Shown here piece after piece: positions 30,021 to 38,422 of a stretch of DNA of 43,427 bases (positions are counted from its first letter, which is position 1; the number at the start of each line of letters is the position of its first letter). The DNA comes from Polynucleobacter sp. GTDB lineage: Bacteria; Pseudomonadota; Gammaproteobacteria; Burkholderiales; Burkholderiaceae. Location: positions 1-43,427 of the forward strand of contig NZ_JAHBAK020000033.1 in NCBI RefSeq assembly GCF_018500155.2. Reading direction: 5' to 3'. The notes beneath the pieces are model-generated. The model worked only from the letters and a program-made list of their open reading frames with translations. It made no database searches and was not told the DNA's origin. A program made the translations under genes and the position numbers.

Positions 30021-31349
30021 TTGCAAGCTCAAAAACACACCCTTAATCTGCCCTTGTTTGAGGCAATTGCCATTGCCGCACAAGCAATAACAGAAGTCAT
30101 GCATGGCAGATCTTTAACTGAAGTTTTAGATCAGCTCGAAGTCCAAGAAAAACCTATTGTTCAAAGCCTAACTTTTGATGCTTTACGAAAATGGGTTCGT
30201 TCTCACGAGTTAATAAAACAACTCATTCCAAAAGCGCCCGCGCCAGAAATTGATCATCTCTTAAGTGTTGCCATTGCATTGTTTTTGCAAGATAGTTCCG
30301 AAGGTAAAGGCTATCCTGCTCATACCATTGTGGATCAGGCTGTGAGAGCCTGTTCAGAATATGACAAAACAATCTATGCCAAGGGCCTAGTCAATGCAGT
30401 ATTGCGCAAGGTTGACTTGCTTTTGCATCCGCCTAAGGGTGAGCATAGATATCCCCCAGACCCAATCCCTATGTATGTCCCAGCATGGTGGCGTGCGAGT
30501 TTAAAGAAAAATTACTCAAAACAGTGGCAAGCCATTTTATTTGCGCAAGCTAGACGTGCGCCACTCATTCTGCGAGTAAATAGAAAACAATTTTCGCGCG
30601 AACAGTATCAACTTTTATTGAGTGAAAAAGGAATTGCATCCACACCAATTGCAAGCATCGCGGGCATTAATTTGTCTGAAGCATTGTTAGTGACAAGCCC
30701 CGTTCCGGTTTCTGAGTTACCTGGTTTTTATGGTGGCGCAGTTTCAGTACAAGATGCGGGCGCTCAAGTTGCAGCCATTCTGTTAAACCCACAACCTGGC
30801 GATTTGATATTGGATGCCTGTGCTGCGCCTGGAGGAAAAACAGGCCATCTCTTAGAATTGGCCGATTGCCGCATGCTGGCTTTAGAGATGGATGCCCAGC
30901 GACTCAAAAAGATCGAGGGCAATTTAGAGCGATTACATTTGTATTCAGAAAATGTAAAAGTGATTCATGGGGATGCCTCCAAAAGTAATTGGTGGGGCGG
31001 CGAACTTTTTGACAAAATTTTGCTGGATGCCCCATGTTCAGCATCTGGAATTGTGTCGCGACACCCAGATATACCTTTTTTGCGCCGCGCTGCAGATATA
31101 ACGTCTTTGCAGCAAAAACAACGAGAGCTTTTGACCCACACCTGGCAAATGCTTAAACCAGAGGGGCTGCTACTTTATGTGACATGCTCCTTATTTCCTG
31201 AAGAGGGGGAAGATCAGGCGATATGGTTTGCGCAGCAGCATAGCAATGCGGTACGATTAGGCGCTCCAGGACAGCTTTTGCCCTCTGAGACCAATGATGG
31301 TTTTTACTACGCTTTATTTAGAAAAAAAGGCCATGAGCCAACGAATTAA
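30021..31349 (+). CDS. rsmB: 16S rRNA (cytosine967-C5)-methyltransferase RsmB
   Basis: RsmB methylates C967 of 16S rRNA. The 442-residue protein has an N-terminal NusB-like RNA-binding domain (about 10-150). The SAM-dependent catalytic domain includes DACAAPGGKTGHLLE, DAPCSASGIVSRHPDI and the nucleophile C389 in VTCSLFPEEGE, the same position as in E. coli. The start is TTG at 30021; the frame is closed by TGA 6 codons upstream and the next ATG is well inside the NusB domain. It overlaps the following gene by 17 bp. Confidence 0.95.
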   Translation: MQAQKHTLNLPLFEAIAIAAQAITEVMHGRSLTEVLDQLEVQEKPIVQSLTFDALRKWVRSHELIKQLIPKAPAPEIDHLLSVAIALFLQDSSEGKGYPAHTIVDQAVRACSEYDKTIYAKGLVNAVLRKVDLLLHPPKGEHRYPPDPIPMYVPAWWRASLKKNYSKQWQAILFAQARRAPLILRVNRKQFSREQYQLLLSEKGIASTPIASIAGINLSEALLVTSPVPVSELPGFYGGAVSVQDAGAQVAAILLNPQPGDLILDACAAPGGKTGHLLELADCRMLALEMDAQRLKKIEGNLERLHLYSENVKVIHGDASKSNWWGGELFDKILLDAPCSASGIVSRHPDIPFLRRAADITSLQQKQRELLTHTWQMLKPEGLLLYVTCSLFPEEGEDQAIWFAQQHSNAVRLGAPGQLLPSETNDGFYYALFRKKGHEPTN

Positions 31350-31914
31350 GCAACTGATCCTTTTCTGCTTGATGGCTGTGTGCATTGCTTCAACAACTGT
31401 TCACGCCGAGGGAATCAAGATCAAATCTTTTGAAATGGAAAAGGTTGATGGCGAGTGGCTATTAAACACCTCCTTTCAAATCGAACTTACTCCTGGTTTA
31501 GAGGATGCTATCCAAAAAGGCGTTGTTCTGTATTTTCAGGTTGATTTTGAGTTGATGCGATCTCGCTGGTATTGGTTTGATGAAAAAACGATATTCGCTC
31601 AAAGACAAATTCGTCTTTCTTATCAACCTTTGACGCAGCAATATCGAATCGCTTCTGAGGGGTTTAGTTTTTCTGCTAAAAACCTTGGTGAGGCGCTGCA
31701 AGCGGTTGGTAGTATTGGTGGCTGGCGTGTAATCGAAGCGAATCAGCTGGATCCAAATAGATCATATACCGCGGGATTTCGGATGTTTTTGGATTTAAGT
31801 AAGCTGCCCAAGCCGTTTCAAGTTAACGCTTTAAACAACCGAGACTGGAATGTCTCTAGTGATTGGTATCGTTTTCCATTTTCCGCCAATGGCCCGAATT
31901 TAATTAAACGATGA
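31333..31914 (+). CDS. DUF4390-type exported protein
   Basis: This is a 193-residue predicted periplasmic protein of unknown function. I start it at ATG 31333, which gives a clean signal peptide (MSQRIKQLILFCLMAVCIAS..., likely cut after VHA near residue 25). An earlier in-frame ATG at 31294 would bury the signal. The mature sequence IKIKSFEMEKVDGEWLLNTS followed by FQIELTPGLEDAIQKGVVLYF is typical of DUF4390, which sits before ntrY-like kinase genes in Betaproteobacteria. It overlaps rsmB by 17 bp and the kinase gene by the 4-bp ATGA, suggesting tight co-translation and a link to envelope sensing. Confidence 0.82.
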   Translation: MSQRIKQLILFCLMAVCIASTTVHAEGIKIKSFEMEKVDGEWLLNTSFQIELTPGLEDAIQKGVVLYFQVDFELMRSRWYWFDEKTIFAQRQIRLSYQPLTQQYRIASEGFSFSAKNLGEALQAVGSIGGWRVIEANQLDPNRSYTAGFRMFLDLSKLPKPFQVNALNNRDWNVSSDWYRFPFSANGPNLIKR

Positions 31915-34223
31915 ACAATCCTACCGCATCGATTAATCCTAGTTTTTTTGAGTCAAAAATTTGGCGTAAAAAACTATTGCCATTTTCTATCGGCTTAATT
32001 GGTGTATTCGCCCTCTTACTGTTAGCTTTGTTGGCAATTGCCTCATCCAATACCGAGTTTTTTGAGCGCTATTTCATTTGGCTCTATGCGGCTAACTTCA
32101 TCATCGGCATATCTCTCACACTGGTCATATTAATTTTAGTTGTCGTAATTGCAGTGCGGTGGTATCGCGGCAAGTTTGGCACCCGCTTGATTGCAAAACT
32201 TGCGATGATTTTTGCTTTGGTGGGAGCGGTGCCCGGATTCATTTTGTATGGCGTTTCGCTGCAATTCGTATCCCGCAGTATTGAAACTTGGTTTGATGTA
32301 CAGGTGGAGTCTGCACTCAATTCTGGCTTAGAGTTGGGGCGCGTGACCTTAAGGCTCGCCCAAGAAGAAATTCTTTCCGAGGGCAAATATATTGCTGAGC
32401 AGATTGTGTTGGCGCCAGCTGGTACTAGTGCTGAACAAGTTGCCTCTATGGTGATGAAAATCCGCAGCCAGTTCGGAATCCAAGAGATCACCCTATTTAG
32501 CATGCAACGCAAAATGATTTTTACTAGCGAAGTAAAAACGAATAACTATTTGCCGCCGCCAAATTTAGAGATTGTTAGCGAGGCCTTTAAAAAGAAGGGC
32601 ATGACTTCGGTAGAGCAAATAGAGCTTGAGGGTGGTCAGCGTAGCTATCGAGTAAGAGCAATTATTCCTATTGTGCGCAAGCGCGCGGTTCACAATAAAG
32701 CAGATGCAAATAAAGACCTGGATGACAGGTATTTCTTGCAATTAGTTCGCGTTATTCCAGCACCGTTGGCAAAAAATATTTTTGCAGTTGAAACTGCTTA
32801 TACGGACTATCAAGAAAAATCGTTGGGTCGTAGTGGTTTGCGCAAAATGTTTGTGGGGACTTTAACTCTGACCCTCTTTTTTGCTTTATTTGTGGCTGTG
32901 ATATTGGCGTTGTTATTGGGCCGCCAGCTTGCCAAACCCTTATTGATGTTATTAAAAGGCACTCAAGCCGTTGCGCAAGGAGATCTATCGCCTAAGCCGG
33001 AATTAGATACTGGGGACGAGTTAGGCATGTTGACGCGCCAGTTCAATGTGATGACCAAACAATTGGCCGATACCCGTACCTCTTTGCAAGAGTCAAAGGC
33101 CTTTCTTGAAAGGGTTTTGGGAAGCTTAACTGCAGGGGTTTGCATTTTTGATAAACAATACAATCTCGTTTCAAGCAATGCTGGTGCAGACCGTATTTTT
33201 TCACAGGACCTCACCCTGCTAGATGGAAAGCCCTTAAGCAGCAACCCTTCTCTGACAGAGTTTGAAGAAGCCATTAAAGAAGGTTTTGCAACGATGAAAC
33301 TTGCCATTGCAAATGCTGAGCCAGAGTCGGCTGCTTCTGATGCGCAACAGTCTGCACCAATTTGGCAAAAACAAATTCAATTGCATGCCACTAGTGAGTA
33401 TGAAAATGAGCCAGGAATTACTTTATTTGTGCGCGGCACGAAGTTAACGGATGATCTACGCATGGTGGTTTTTGATGACATTACAGATGTTGTTAGTGCA
33501 CAAAGATCGATCGCGTGGAGCGAAGTGGCAAGAAGGTTGGCTCACGAAATCAAAAATCCATTAACGCCGATTCAACTCTCTGCAGAGCGCTTGCAGCATA
33601 AGCTTGCTGGCAAGCTCAGTCCTGAGCAAGAAGAAATGATTAATCGCAGCACCGAAACCATTATTGGCCAGGTACAGGCTATGAAGGAGATGGTCAATGA
33701 CTTTAGGGATTTTGCCAAGACCCCATCGCCCCAGCTAAAACCCGTTTCAATCAACACACTTACTACTGAGATTCTTGGCCTGTATGAAGGCAGTCCATTG
33801 CAAACCCGTTTAGACCCAAGTTGTCCAAATATTATGGGTGACCCAACACAGTTGAGGCAGGTTATCCATAATTTGCTCCAAAATGCTCAAGATGCCACTC
33901 TTGAAGGTAAGCGTCAATCGGAGCCTGTTGAAGTAAAAACAGAATTGGTTTCCTATGGAGAGCAAAATGGAGCGACACAAAATGCAGTGCGCTTAACAAT
34001 TAGCGATCACGGGATTGGATTTCCAGCTAAGATATTGGCAAGAGCGTTTGAGCCTTATGTCACTACAAAAAGTAAAGGCACCGGCTTAGGCTTGGCAGTT
34101 GTGAAAAAAATTATTGACGATCACGGTGCAAAAATAGAAATCCGAAATCGTATGCAGGGGGAAGAAGTGGTTGGTGCGCAAGTATCAATTTTGTTTATGA
34201 ACTTAGCAAATGAGGCAGCCTAA
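31911..34223 (+). CDS. NtrY-like sensor histidine kinase
   Basis: This membrane histidine kinase of the NtrY type has 770 residues. Membrane segments are at about 22-45, 55-80 and 93-115, followed by a sensing region to about 300 and another membrane segment near 308-335. A HAMP segment (LAKPLLMLLKGTQAVAQGDL) and a PAS region (about 385-520) come next. The HisKA box is AHEIKNPLTPIQLSAERLQ with phospho-acceptor H545, and the HATPase ends with GTGLGLAVVKKIIDDHG. It overlaps the DUF4390 gene by ATGA, and the response regulator starts 2 bp after its stop. NtrY systems are tied to nitrogen or redox/envelope signals; the stimulus here is unknown. Confidence 0.93.
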   Translation: MNNPTASINPSFFESKIWRKKLLPFSIGLIGVFALLLLALLAIASSNTEFFERYFIWLYAANFIIGISLTLVILILVVVIAVRWYRGKFGTRLIAKLAMIFALVGAVPGFILYGVSLQFVSRSIETWFDVQVESALNSGLELGRVTLRLAQEEILSEGKYIAEQIVLAPAGTSAEQVASMVMKIRSQFGIQEITLFSMQRKMIFTSEVKTNNYLPPPNLEIVSEAFKKKGMTSVEQIELEGGQRSYRVRAIIPIVRKRAVHNKADANKDLDDRYFLQLVRVIPAPLAKNIFAVETAYTDYQEKSLGRSGLRKMFVGTLTLTLFFALFVAVILALLLGRQLAKPLLMLLKGTQAVAQGDLSPKPELDTGDELGMLTRQFNVMTKQLADTRTSLQESKAFLERVLGSLTAGVCIFDKQYNLVSSNAGADRIFSQDLTLLDGKPLSSNPSLTEFEEAIKEGFATMKLAIANAEPESAASDAQQSAPIWQKQIQLHATSEYENEPGITLFVRGTKLTDDLRMVVFDDITDVVSAQRSIAWSEVARRLAHEIKNPLTPIQLSAERLQHKLAGKLSPEQEEMINRSTETIIGQVQAMKEMVNDFRDFAKTPSPQLKPVSINTLTTEILGLYEGSPLQTRLDPSCPNIMGDPTQLRQVIHNLLQNAQDATLEGKRQSEPVEVKTELVSYGEQNGATQNAVRLTISDHGIGFPAKILARAFEPYVTTKSKGTGLGLAVVKKIIDDHGAKIEIRNRMQGEEVVGAQVSILFMNLANEAA

Positions 34224-34225
34224 GC

Positions 34226-34909
34226 ATGGCTAGTATTCTGGTCGTTGATGACGAAATGGGAATCCGTGAGTTACTCAACGAGATTCTGACTGATGAGGGG
34301 CATACCGTCTATGCTGCGGAGAGTGCCGCGCAGGCTAGAACCATTCGTGAGCAGATGCGCCCAGATTTGGTTTTGCTTGACATTTGGATGCCTGAAACTG
34401 ATGGCATCACTTTATTAAAAGAATGGTCCAAGACTGGTCAGCTAACAATGCCAGTGGTCATGATGTCTGGACATGCAACCATTGATACCGCTGTAGAAGC
34501 AACCCGCATTGGCGCGCTGAACTTTCTAGAAAAGCCAATTGCCTTACAAAAGCTCTTAAAGACGGTTAGCAAGGCTTTAGAGAGCTCTCCAAAATACGTT
34601 GAGCCAGTTGAAGAAAAGACGCCTCAGCAAGGGTCAAGCCCAAGCCTAGTTTCCAAGCCAGTAAATAATGAGCCAATTGAGCAAGTTCTTGAAGGTGAAT
34701 TCATTAGCGGAATTGCGAAGACTTACTTTGATCTCCCTTTAAGAGAGGCTAGAGATCTTTTTGAGAAGGCTTACTTTGAGCATCAGATGCAAATCATGGG
34801 CGGAAGCATGACCAAGATTTCTGAATACACCGGCCTTGAGAGAACGCACTTGTATCGCAAGCTCAAGGCTTTGGGTATAGACACCTCTCGCAACAAAGGC
34901 GAGCAGTAG
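34226..34909 (+). CDS. Short NtrX-like response regulator without an AAA+ domain
   Basis: This is the partner regulator of the NtrY-like kinase. The 227-residue protein has a receiver domain at about 1-118 (acidic pocket D8/D9, phospho-acceptor D52 in LLDIWMP, switch K102), then a polar linker. A Fis-type helix-turn-helix lies at the C-terminus (about 195-222: MTKISEYTGLERTHLYRKLKALGI). The central sigma54-activating AAA+ domain of classical NtrX/NtrC is absent, so it cannot activate sigma54 polymerase in the usual way and probably acts by direct DNA binding. Its stop directly abuts the stop of the opposing outer-membrane gene. Confidence 0.92.
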   Translation: MASILVVDDEMGIRELLNEILTDEGHTVYAAESAAQARTIREQMRPDLVLLDIWMPETDGITLLKEWSKTGQLTMPVVMMSGHATIDTAVEATRIGALNFLEKPIALQKLLKTVSKALESSPKYVEPVEEKTPQQGSSPSLVSKPVNNEPIEQVLEGEFISGIAKTYFDLPLREARDLFEKAYFEHQMQIMGGSMTKISEYTGLERTHLYRKLKALGIDTSRNKGEQ

Positions 34910-35617
34910 CTAGAAGCGATAACCAAGCCCAATAAGTAGGTTGGTTGATGTGGCGGAAACGGTGGATGTAAGCGTTGCAGGAACGCTTAATTTAGTTGGG
35001 GTTACCAAGTTTCCACTCAAAGAGCGGCTCAGGCTGCCATAGTTAACATAGTTGTATTCTGCAAAACCATAAACACCAGAGCTGATGATTTGCTTATAGC
35101 CAAATCCAAAGCTTGTGCCACCCATATAGAAATCAGTATTTACACCATTGGCACTTGCTCCTGTGTAGCCAACTTTTGCGTATATCAACTTATTTTGATC
35201 TAGAGCGATACCTGGAGAGACAAAGAGGTTGAGCGTATTTTAAATGTAGACAGACGCACTATTTTGATATGAACCTATTGGCCCGCTATAGCTTGCAGAG
35301 GCTGTAGCACTTTGCGTGGAGAAGGGAGAAAAATCTAATCCAAGGCCAATAAGTAATGAGGGTGCAAGTGAAAAATTGTAGCCCGCAGAAATCACGCCGG
35401 TTGTCCCACTGGAATTTGAGACGGAGATATTGGGGTTGAGCGATTGACCTAGGGCGACTAGACTTGTATTTGAAAACGAGGGAGATGTATTTTGGTAGCC
35501 AACACCGATTTGTCCATAAGGACCAGCTAAATTAGAAGTTTGTGCGTATGAAGAAGCAACAAAAAACGAGACGATTAAAAAGTAAAAATTGACTGCGGCC
35601 TTCATAAAGATCCCCAA
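34910..35617 (-). pseudogene. Outer-membrane beta-barrel protein interrupted by an in-frame TAA
   Basis: Two open frames (35617-35240 and 35239-34910) are in the same reading frame and together encode one outer-membrane protein. The first half has a signal peptide (MKAAVNFYFLIVSFFVASSYAQ) and beta-strand-like repeats (YGQIGVGYQNTSPSF). A TAA at 35240-35242 follows ASVYI, and the frame continues NTLNLFVSPGIALDQNKLIY to the C-terminal strand LLIGLGYRF. The terminal Phe is the barrel-assembly signal. Full length would be about 235 codons. One base change (for example AAA or CAA to TAA) explains the break. It could be a real pseudogene, a readthrough case or a sequencing error. The barrel family is not recognised further. 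Confidence 0.8.
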
Positions 35618-35716
35618 GGTAGATTATTTAAGCATCACCATACTATTTAATAGACAGCATTTGTAAAAATTATCCATTACATTAAAAAGCAACCGAGCAT
35701 TTAAGAAAAGAATGGC

Positions 35717-35911
35717 ATGACAAAAAAACCACTATTTATAGTTTTGGCATTGATCATTGCATTTATTGCCGGGTGCGGATCGGCACCTTCTGAGTCAATG
35801 TATGAAGGCGTACGTTCTCAACAAAAAGCGAATAGTGGCGGGACCGAGCCAAAAAAACCCATCCTGCCAAGTTATCAACAATATCAACAAGAGCGTAGCA
35901 AGCTTCAGTAG
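35717..35911 (+). CDS. Small predicted lipoprotein
   Basis: This is a 64-residue protein with a type II signal peptide: MTKKP, a hydrophobic core to about 17, and a lipobox ending FIAGC with the lipidated cysteine near residue 20. The mature part is short, polar and Gln/Ser/Lys-rich (SYQQYQQERSKLQ at the end), with no domain I can name. It stands alone just upstream of tRNA-Phe, in the same direction. Confidence 0.7.
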   Translation: MTKKPLFIVLALIIAFIAGCGSAPSESMYEGVRSQQKANSGGTEPKKPILPSYQQYQQERSKLQ

Positions 35912-35951
35912 GCTTTATCGGGGTTACAAGGGGGAGACTTTATAGTTCCGC

Positions 35952-35957
35952 TATAAT
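35952..35957 (+). promoter_or_regulatory. -10 element of the tRNA-Phe promoter
   Basis: A perfect TATAAT lies 10 bp before the tRNA start. The -35 is not clear: TTACAA at 35924-35929 is 22 bp away, longer than usual. Confidence 0.6.
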
Positions 35958-35967
35958 CATCACTCTT

Positions 35968-36043
35968 GGCCTGGTAGCTCAGTCGGTAGAGCAGAGGATT
36001 GAAAATCCTTGTGTCGGTGGTTCGATTCCGCCCCGGGCCACCA
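35968..36043 (+). tRNA. tRNA-Phe (GAA)
   Basis: This is a 76-nt cloverleaf with encoded CCA. The acceptor GGCCTGG (35968-35974) pairs with CCGGGCC (36033-36039, one G-U pair), discriminator A36040, CCA 36041-36043. The anticodon stem GAGGA/TCCTT encloses the loop TTGAAAA with anticodon GAA. The T-arm GGTTCGATTCC is standard. The 3' part of this gene, with the terminator after it, is the parent of the repeat copies found through the next 6 kb. Confidence 0.97.
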
Positions 36044-36074
36044 AGAAACACCAAAACCACCTTCGGGTGGTTTT
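36023..36074 (+). repeat. Parent copy (copy 0) of the tRNA-Phe 3'-end/terminator repeat
   Basis: This 52-bp segment runs from the T-loop of tRNA-Phe through CCA, the spacer AAGAAACA and the terminator hairpin. Degenerate copies occur at 36708-36759, about 37360-37420, 39523-39567, 40698-40732 and 41843-41893, each downstream of one or two plus-strand genes. Confidence 0.85.
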
Positions 36075-36078
36075 TCAT
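36053..36078 (+). terminator. Terminator of tRNA-Phe
   Basis: AAAACCACC (36053-36061), a TTCG tetraloop (36062-36065) and GGTGGTTTT (36066-36074) form a perfect 9-bp stem running into a T tract: a strong intrinsic terminator 10 bp after the CCA. Confidence 0.92.
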
Positions 36079-36182
36079 TTTCCGAGAGAGGCAGATTATG
36101 GCCTGCTTGGATGCACCGCTAGATACAATTCATCCAAAAGGTTGTTTAGGTTAACCAGACAATATTAACTAGGTGCTCAAAA

Positions 36183-36668
36183 ATGAAAGAAATTTCAATT
36201 AGCGACTTATCTTCTTTTGGCTTGTTGATAGGCTTTATCGTGGTGTTCTTTGTTTTGATTGTGTATCACGGTTTATGTTTGTGGGGAGCGCAATCCATAT
36301 ACCATCGGCACGCCAATAAATTGATTGCTAAGAAGCAATATTTCCGTATGGAAATTTTTTTCTTTATGGGGTTATCCGCATTAGCGCTAATTCATTTAAG
36401 CGAGATTGGCATACTCTCATTCTTAGGGTTGTGGCATGGCGTAGCGTCAAGCATTGATCACGCTATTGTTGTTATTGGCGGCATTTATACAACGATTGGA
36501 TCTGAGCAGGCCGTTTCAAATCTGCCAAGCAGATATCGCATTCTTGCTGTAGTTCTCTCAATGAGCAGTCTTTTTTGCTTTGCTTGGAGCACCGCTGTAA
36601 TGATGGATATGATGCGCACTTACCGCAAAATAAGGGCCTCAGATGGGTCAATTGTAGGTAACAGCTAG
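36183..36668 (+). CDS. Hypothetical membrane protein, possibly channel-like
   Basis: This 161-residue protein is unrecognised at family level. It has four hydrophobic stretches: about 13-34, 55-77, 88-106 and 121-145. Between the second and third lies the polar segment SSIDHAIVVIGGIYTTIGSE, whose TTIG recalls the pore loop TTVGYG of two-helix ion channels, but the following GYGD is not there. The function is not assigned. It is the only gene between tRNA-Phe and the best-preserved tRNA-end copy, so it would be the most recently inserted cargo under the array model. Confidence 0.65.
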   Translation: MKEISISDLSSFGLLIGFIVVFFVLIVYHGLCLWGAQSIYHRHANKLIAKKQYFRMEIFFFMGLSALALIHLSEIGILSFLGLWHGVASSIDHAIVVIGGIYTTIGSEQAVSNLPSRYRILAVVLSMSSLFCFAWSTAVMMDMMRTYRKIRASDGSIVGNS

Positions 36669-36707
36669 ATGTATCTAGAGTTGGATTAGATCTCCTTATC
36701 CCCTGGT

Positions 36708-36759
36708 CGATTCCGCCCCGGGCCACTAAGAAATGCCAAAACCACCTTCGGGCGGCTTT
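36708..36759 (+). repeat. tRNA-Phe 3'-end/terminator copy 1
   Basis: It matches tRNA-Phe plus terminator (36023-36074) at 47 of 52 positions without gaps, including CGATTCCGCC, CCGGGCCAC and CCAAAACCACCTTCGGG. One base further upstream is lost from the T-arm (GGT-CGATTCC), and a weak match may reach back to the anticodon stem (TCCTT at 36693-36697). The 5' half of the tRNA is absent. Two changes weaken the terminator stem. It lies 685 bp from the parent. Confidence 0.9.
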
Positions 36760-36825
36760 TTTGTTTTTCGCGACCTGAGACTTAAAATCAAACTCAAATC
36801 ATCTTACATTTGAAGGTGAGCCAAA

Positions 36826-37308
36826 ATGCCAGACCCACTGCTTGATCTTCAATTTCAGCGTGATGTCAGTCTCTCTCGTGCCCAGATTTGGGAGGGCCTA
36901 ACCAATCCAACAACCTTAATGAAGTGGTTTTGTCCGAGACCATGGAGCGTTGTAGAGTGCGAAATCGATCTTCAGCCTGGCGGCATTTTTCGCACCGTTA
37001 TGCAATCGCCAGATGGCGAAAGAATGCCCGACAACGCTTGGTGTTTTTTAGCCATCGAACCACAACAACGACTGGTTTGGACAAATAAATTTGCTCCCGG
37101 TTTTAAGCCCAAGTCACAACCAAAAGCCGAGAATCTTGGATTCTTTTTTGTGGTTGACCTAAGACTTTTGCCGCTTAAGGATGGCGGAACAAACTATAGG
37201 GCGAATGTCATGCATCAGAATGAAGCTGGCAGAAAAGCGCATGATGAAATGGGCTTCCAACATGGCTGGAGCATGTCACTTGATCAATTAGTTGAGTTAT
37301 ATAAATAA
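36826..37308 (+). CDS. SRPBCC/AHSA1-family protein
   Basis: This 160-residue soluble protein has the START-like (SRPBCC) fold, which encloses a hydrophobic ligand cavity. The N-terminal LQFQRDVSLSRAQIWEGLTN and PTTLMKWFCPRPW, then the cross-strand LQPGGIFRTVMQSPDG and a C-terminal long helix FQHGWSMSLDQLVELYK, are typical of the AHSA1-like subfamily. The ligand is unknown. A good ribosome site (GAAGGTGAG) precedes the ATG. It is the only gene between tRNA-end copies 1 and 2. Confidence 0.88.
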   Translation: MPDPLLDLQFQRDVSLSRAQIWEGLTNPTTLMKWFCPRPWSVVECEIDLQPGGIFRTVMQSPDGERMPDNAWCFLAIEPQQRLVWTNKFAPGFKPKSQPKAENLGFFFVVDLRLLPLKDGGTNYRANVMHQNEAGRKAHDEMGFQHGWSMSLDQLVELYK

Positions 37309-37359
37309 ATTTATTTGCTTTGTAGTAAGCATTGAGGTTTAGAGTGGGTACCTCTGACT

Positions 37360-37420
37360 CAGGTAGATCCCTCGGGGCCACCAAGAATCGCAATAGCCCG
37401 CTTGTTGGGCCATTGTCTTT
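37360..37420 (+). repeat. tRNA-end copy 2 (divergent subfamily) with degenerate hairpin
   Basis: GGGCCACCAAGAA (37375-37387) is identical to the tRNA-Phe acceptor end plus trailer. It is preceded by a decayed T-arm (GGTAGATCC) and followed by a hairpin with arms CAATAGCCC / GGGCCATTG and a TCTTTT tail. The hairpin differs from the tRNA-Phe terminator but aligns with copy 3 (26/37 over 37378-37414), so copies 2 and 3 form a second subfamily. Confidence 0.7.
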
Positions 37421-37444
37421 TGTGGCATCGTTTATTCTGTCCCG

Positions 37445-38353
37445 ATGACAGTAGCCAATTTTTCCTCACTCACACCCGCGCTGGGATTCAAGCTTGTAAT
37501 GGTCGCGGCGTTTTGGGGTGGCACTTTCATCGCAGGAAGAATCTTAGCCCAGTCATTGCCTTTGATGACAGCAGCATTTGGCAGGTTCTTGGTGGCTTCT
37601 TTATTGCTAATCATTTTTGCAATAAAGATGGAGGGGCGATTGCCAAAACTTAATCGTCAACAGTTATTACTAACTGCCGCGTTAGGTTTAACGGGAATTT
37701 TTCTCTATAACATTTTCTTCTTTGGTGCCTTAGCAAGAGTGCCTGCCGGACGCACCTCTTTATTTGTTAGCCTAAACCCCACAATGACCGCGTTGCTGGC
37801 CAGCTTGATATTTCAAGAACGACTAGGTTTGCGTCGCTGGATGGGAGTAGTGATCGCATTGCTTGGCGCAATGATTGTGATTACTCGCGGCGATTTAATA
37901 AGTGGCCTTACGGATATCAGTCAATCCATTGGTCTTGGGGAGTTAATGATGTTAGGTGCCGTATTGAGCTGGGTGGCCTACACATTAATTTCACGCAAGG
38001 CTCTAGAGTCCTTATCACCCGTGATCGCTACAACTTATGGCACTTTATGGGGATTCTTGTTCTTAAGCATTGGCGCTGTAGGCGAGCTTGGAAATATTAA
38101 ATGGACTTCACTTGAATGGTATGTTTGGGCTTCCATCATTTACGTGGGGGCATTTGGCACGGTTATTGCCTTTATTTGGTATTACCAAGGAATTAAGGCA
38201 ATCGGCCCATCGCGTACAGCCGTCTTTACTAATCTAGTTCCAGCATTTGGAGTATTGTTCTCAGCATTGCTGCTTGGCGAGCAAGTGCTGATATCAATGG
38301 TCGTCGGCGGTATTGTTGCCGCGCTAGGCGTTTCGTTGGTAAATAAGAGATAG
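37445..38353 (+). CDS. DMT-superfamily (EamA) transporter
   Basis: This 302-residue integral membrane protein has about ten hydrophobic helices arranged as two EamA repeats. The first is about 12-140 (KLVMVAAFWGGTFIAGRILA, SLNPTMTALLASLIFQERLG) and the second about 160-298 (GAVLSWVAYTLISRKALE, TNLVPAFGVLFSALLLGE). The family exports amino acids or other metabolites; the substrate is not predictable. It is the first gene of the unit between tRNA-end copies 2 and 3, with the patatin-like gene 69 bp downstream. Confidence 0.92.
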   Translation: MTVANFSSLTPALGFKLVMVAAFWGGTFIAGRILAQSLPLMTAAFGRFLVASLLLIIFAIKMEGRLPKLNRQQLLLTAALGLTGIFLYNIFFFGALARVPAGRTSLFVSLNPTMTALLASLIFQERLGLRRWMGVVIALLGAMIVITRGDLISGLTDISQSIGLGELMMLGAVLSWVAYTLISRKALESLSPVIATTYGTLWGFLFLSIGAVGELGNIKWTSLEWYVWASIIYVGAFGTVIAFIWYYQGIKAIGPSRTAVFTNLVPAFGVLFSALLLGEQVLISMVVGGIVAALGVSLVNKR

Positions 38354-38422
38354 CAATGTATCTTAAAAAGACAAGCGAAATCGTTACCATCTTTTGCAAT
38401 TAATTTTTCAAGGGGTACCAAT

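Noticed and set aside
36472-36726. An 84-codon minus-strand open frame over the membrane gene and copy 1
   Set aside because: It is antisense to a better-supported gene and crosses the tRNA-end repeat; no ribosome site or domain.
37309-37420. A second functional tRNA gene around copy 2
   Set aside because: Only the 3' part is recognisable; no matching 5' acceptor strand or D-arm is present and the T-loop is damaged.
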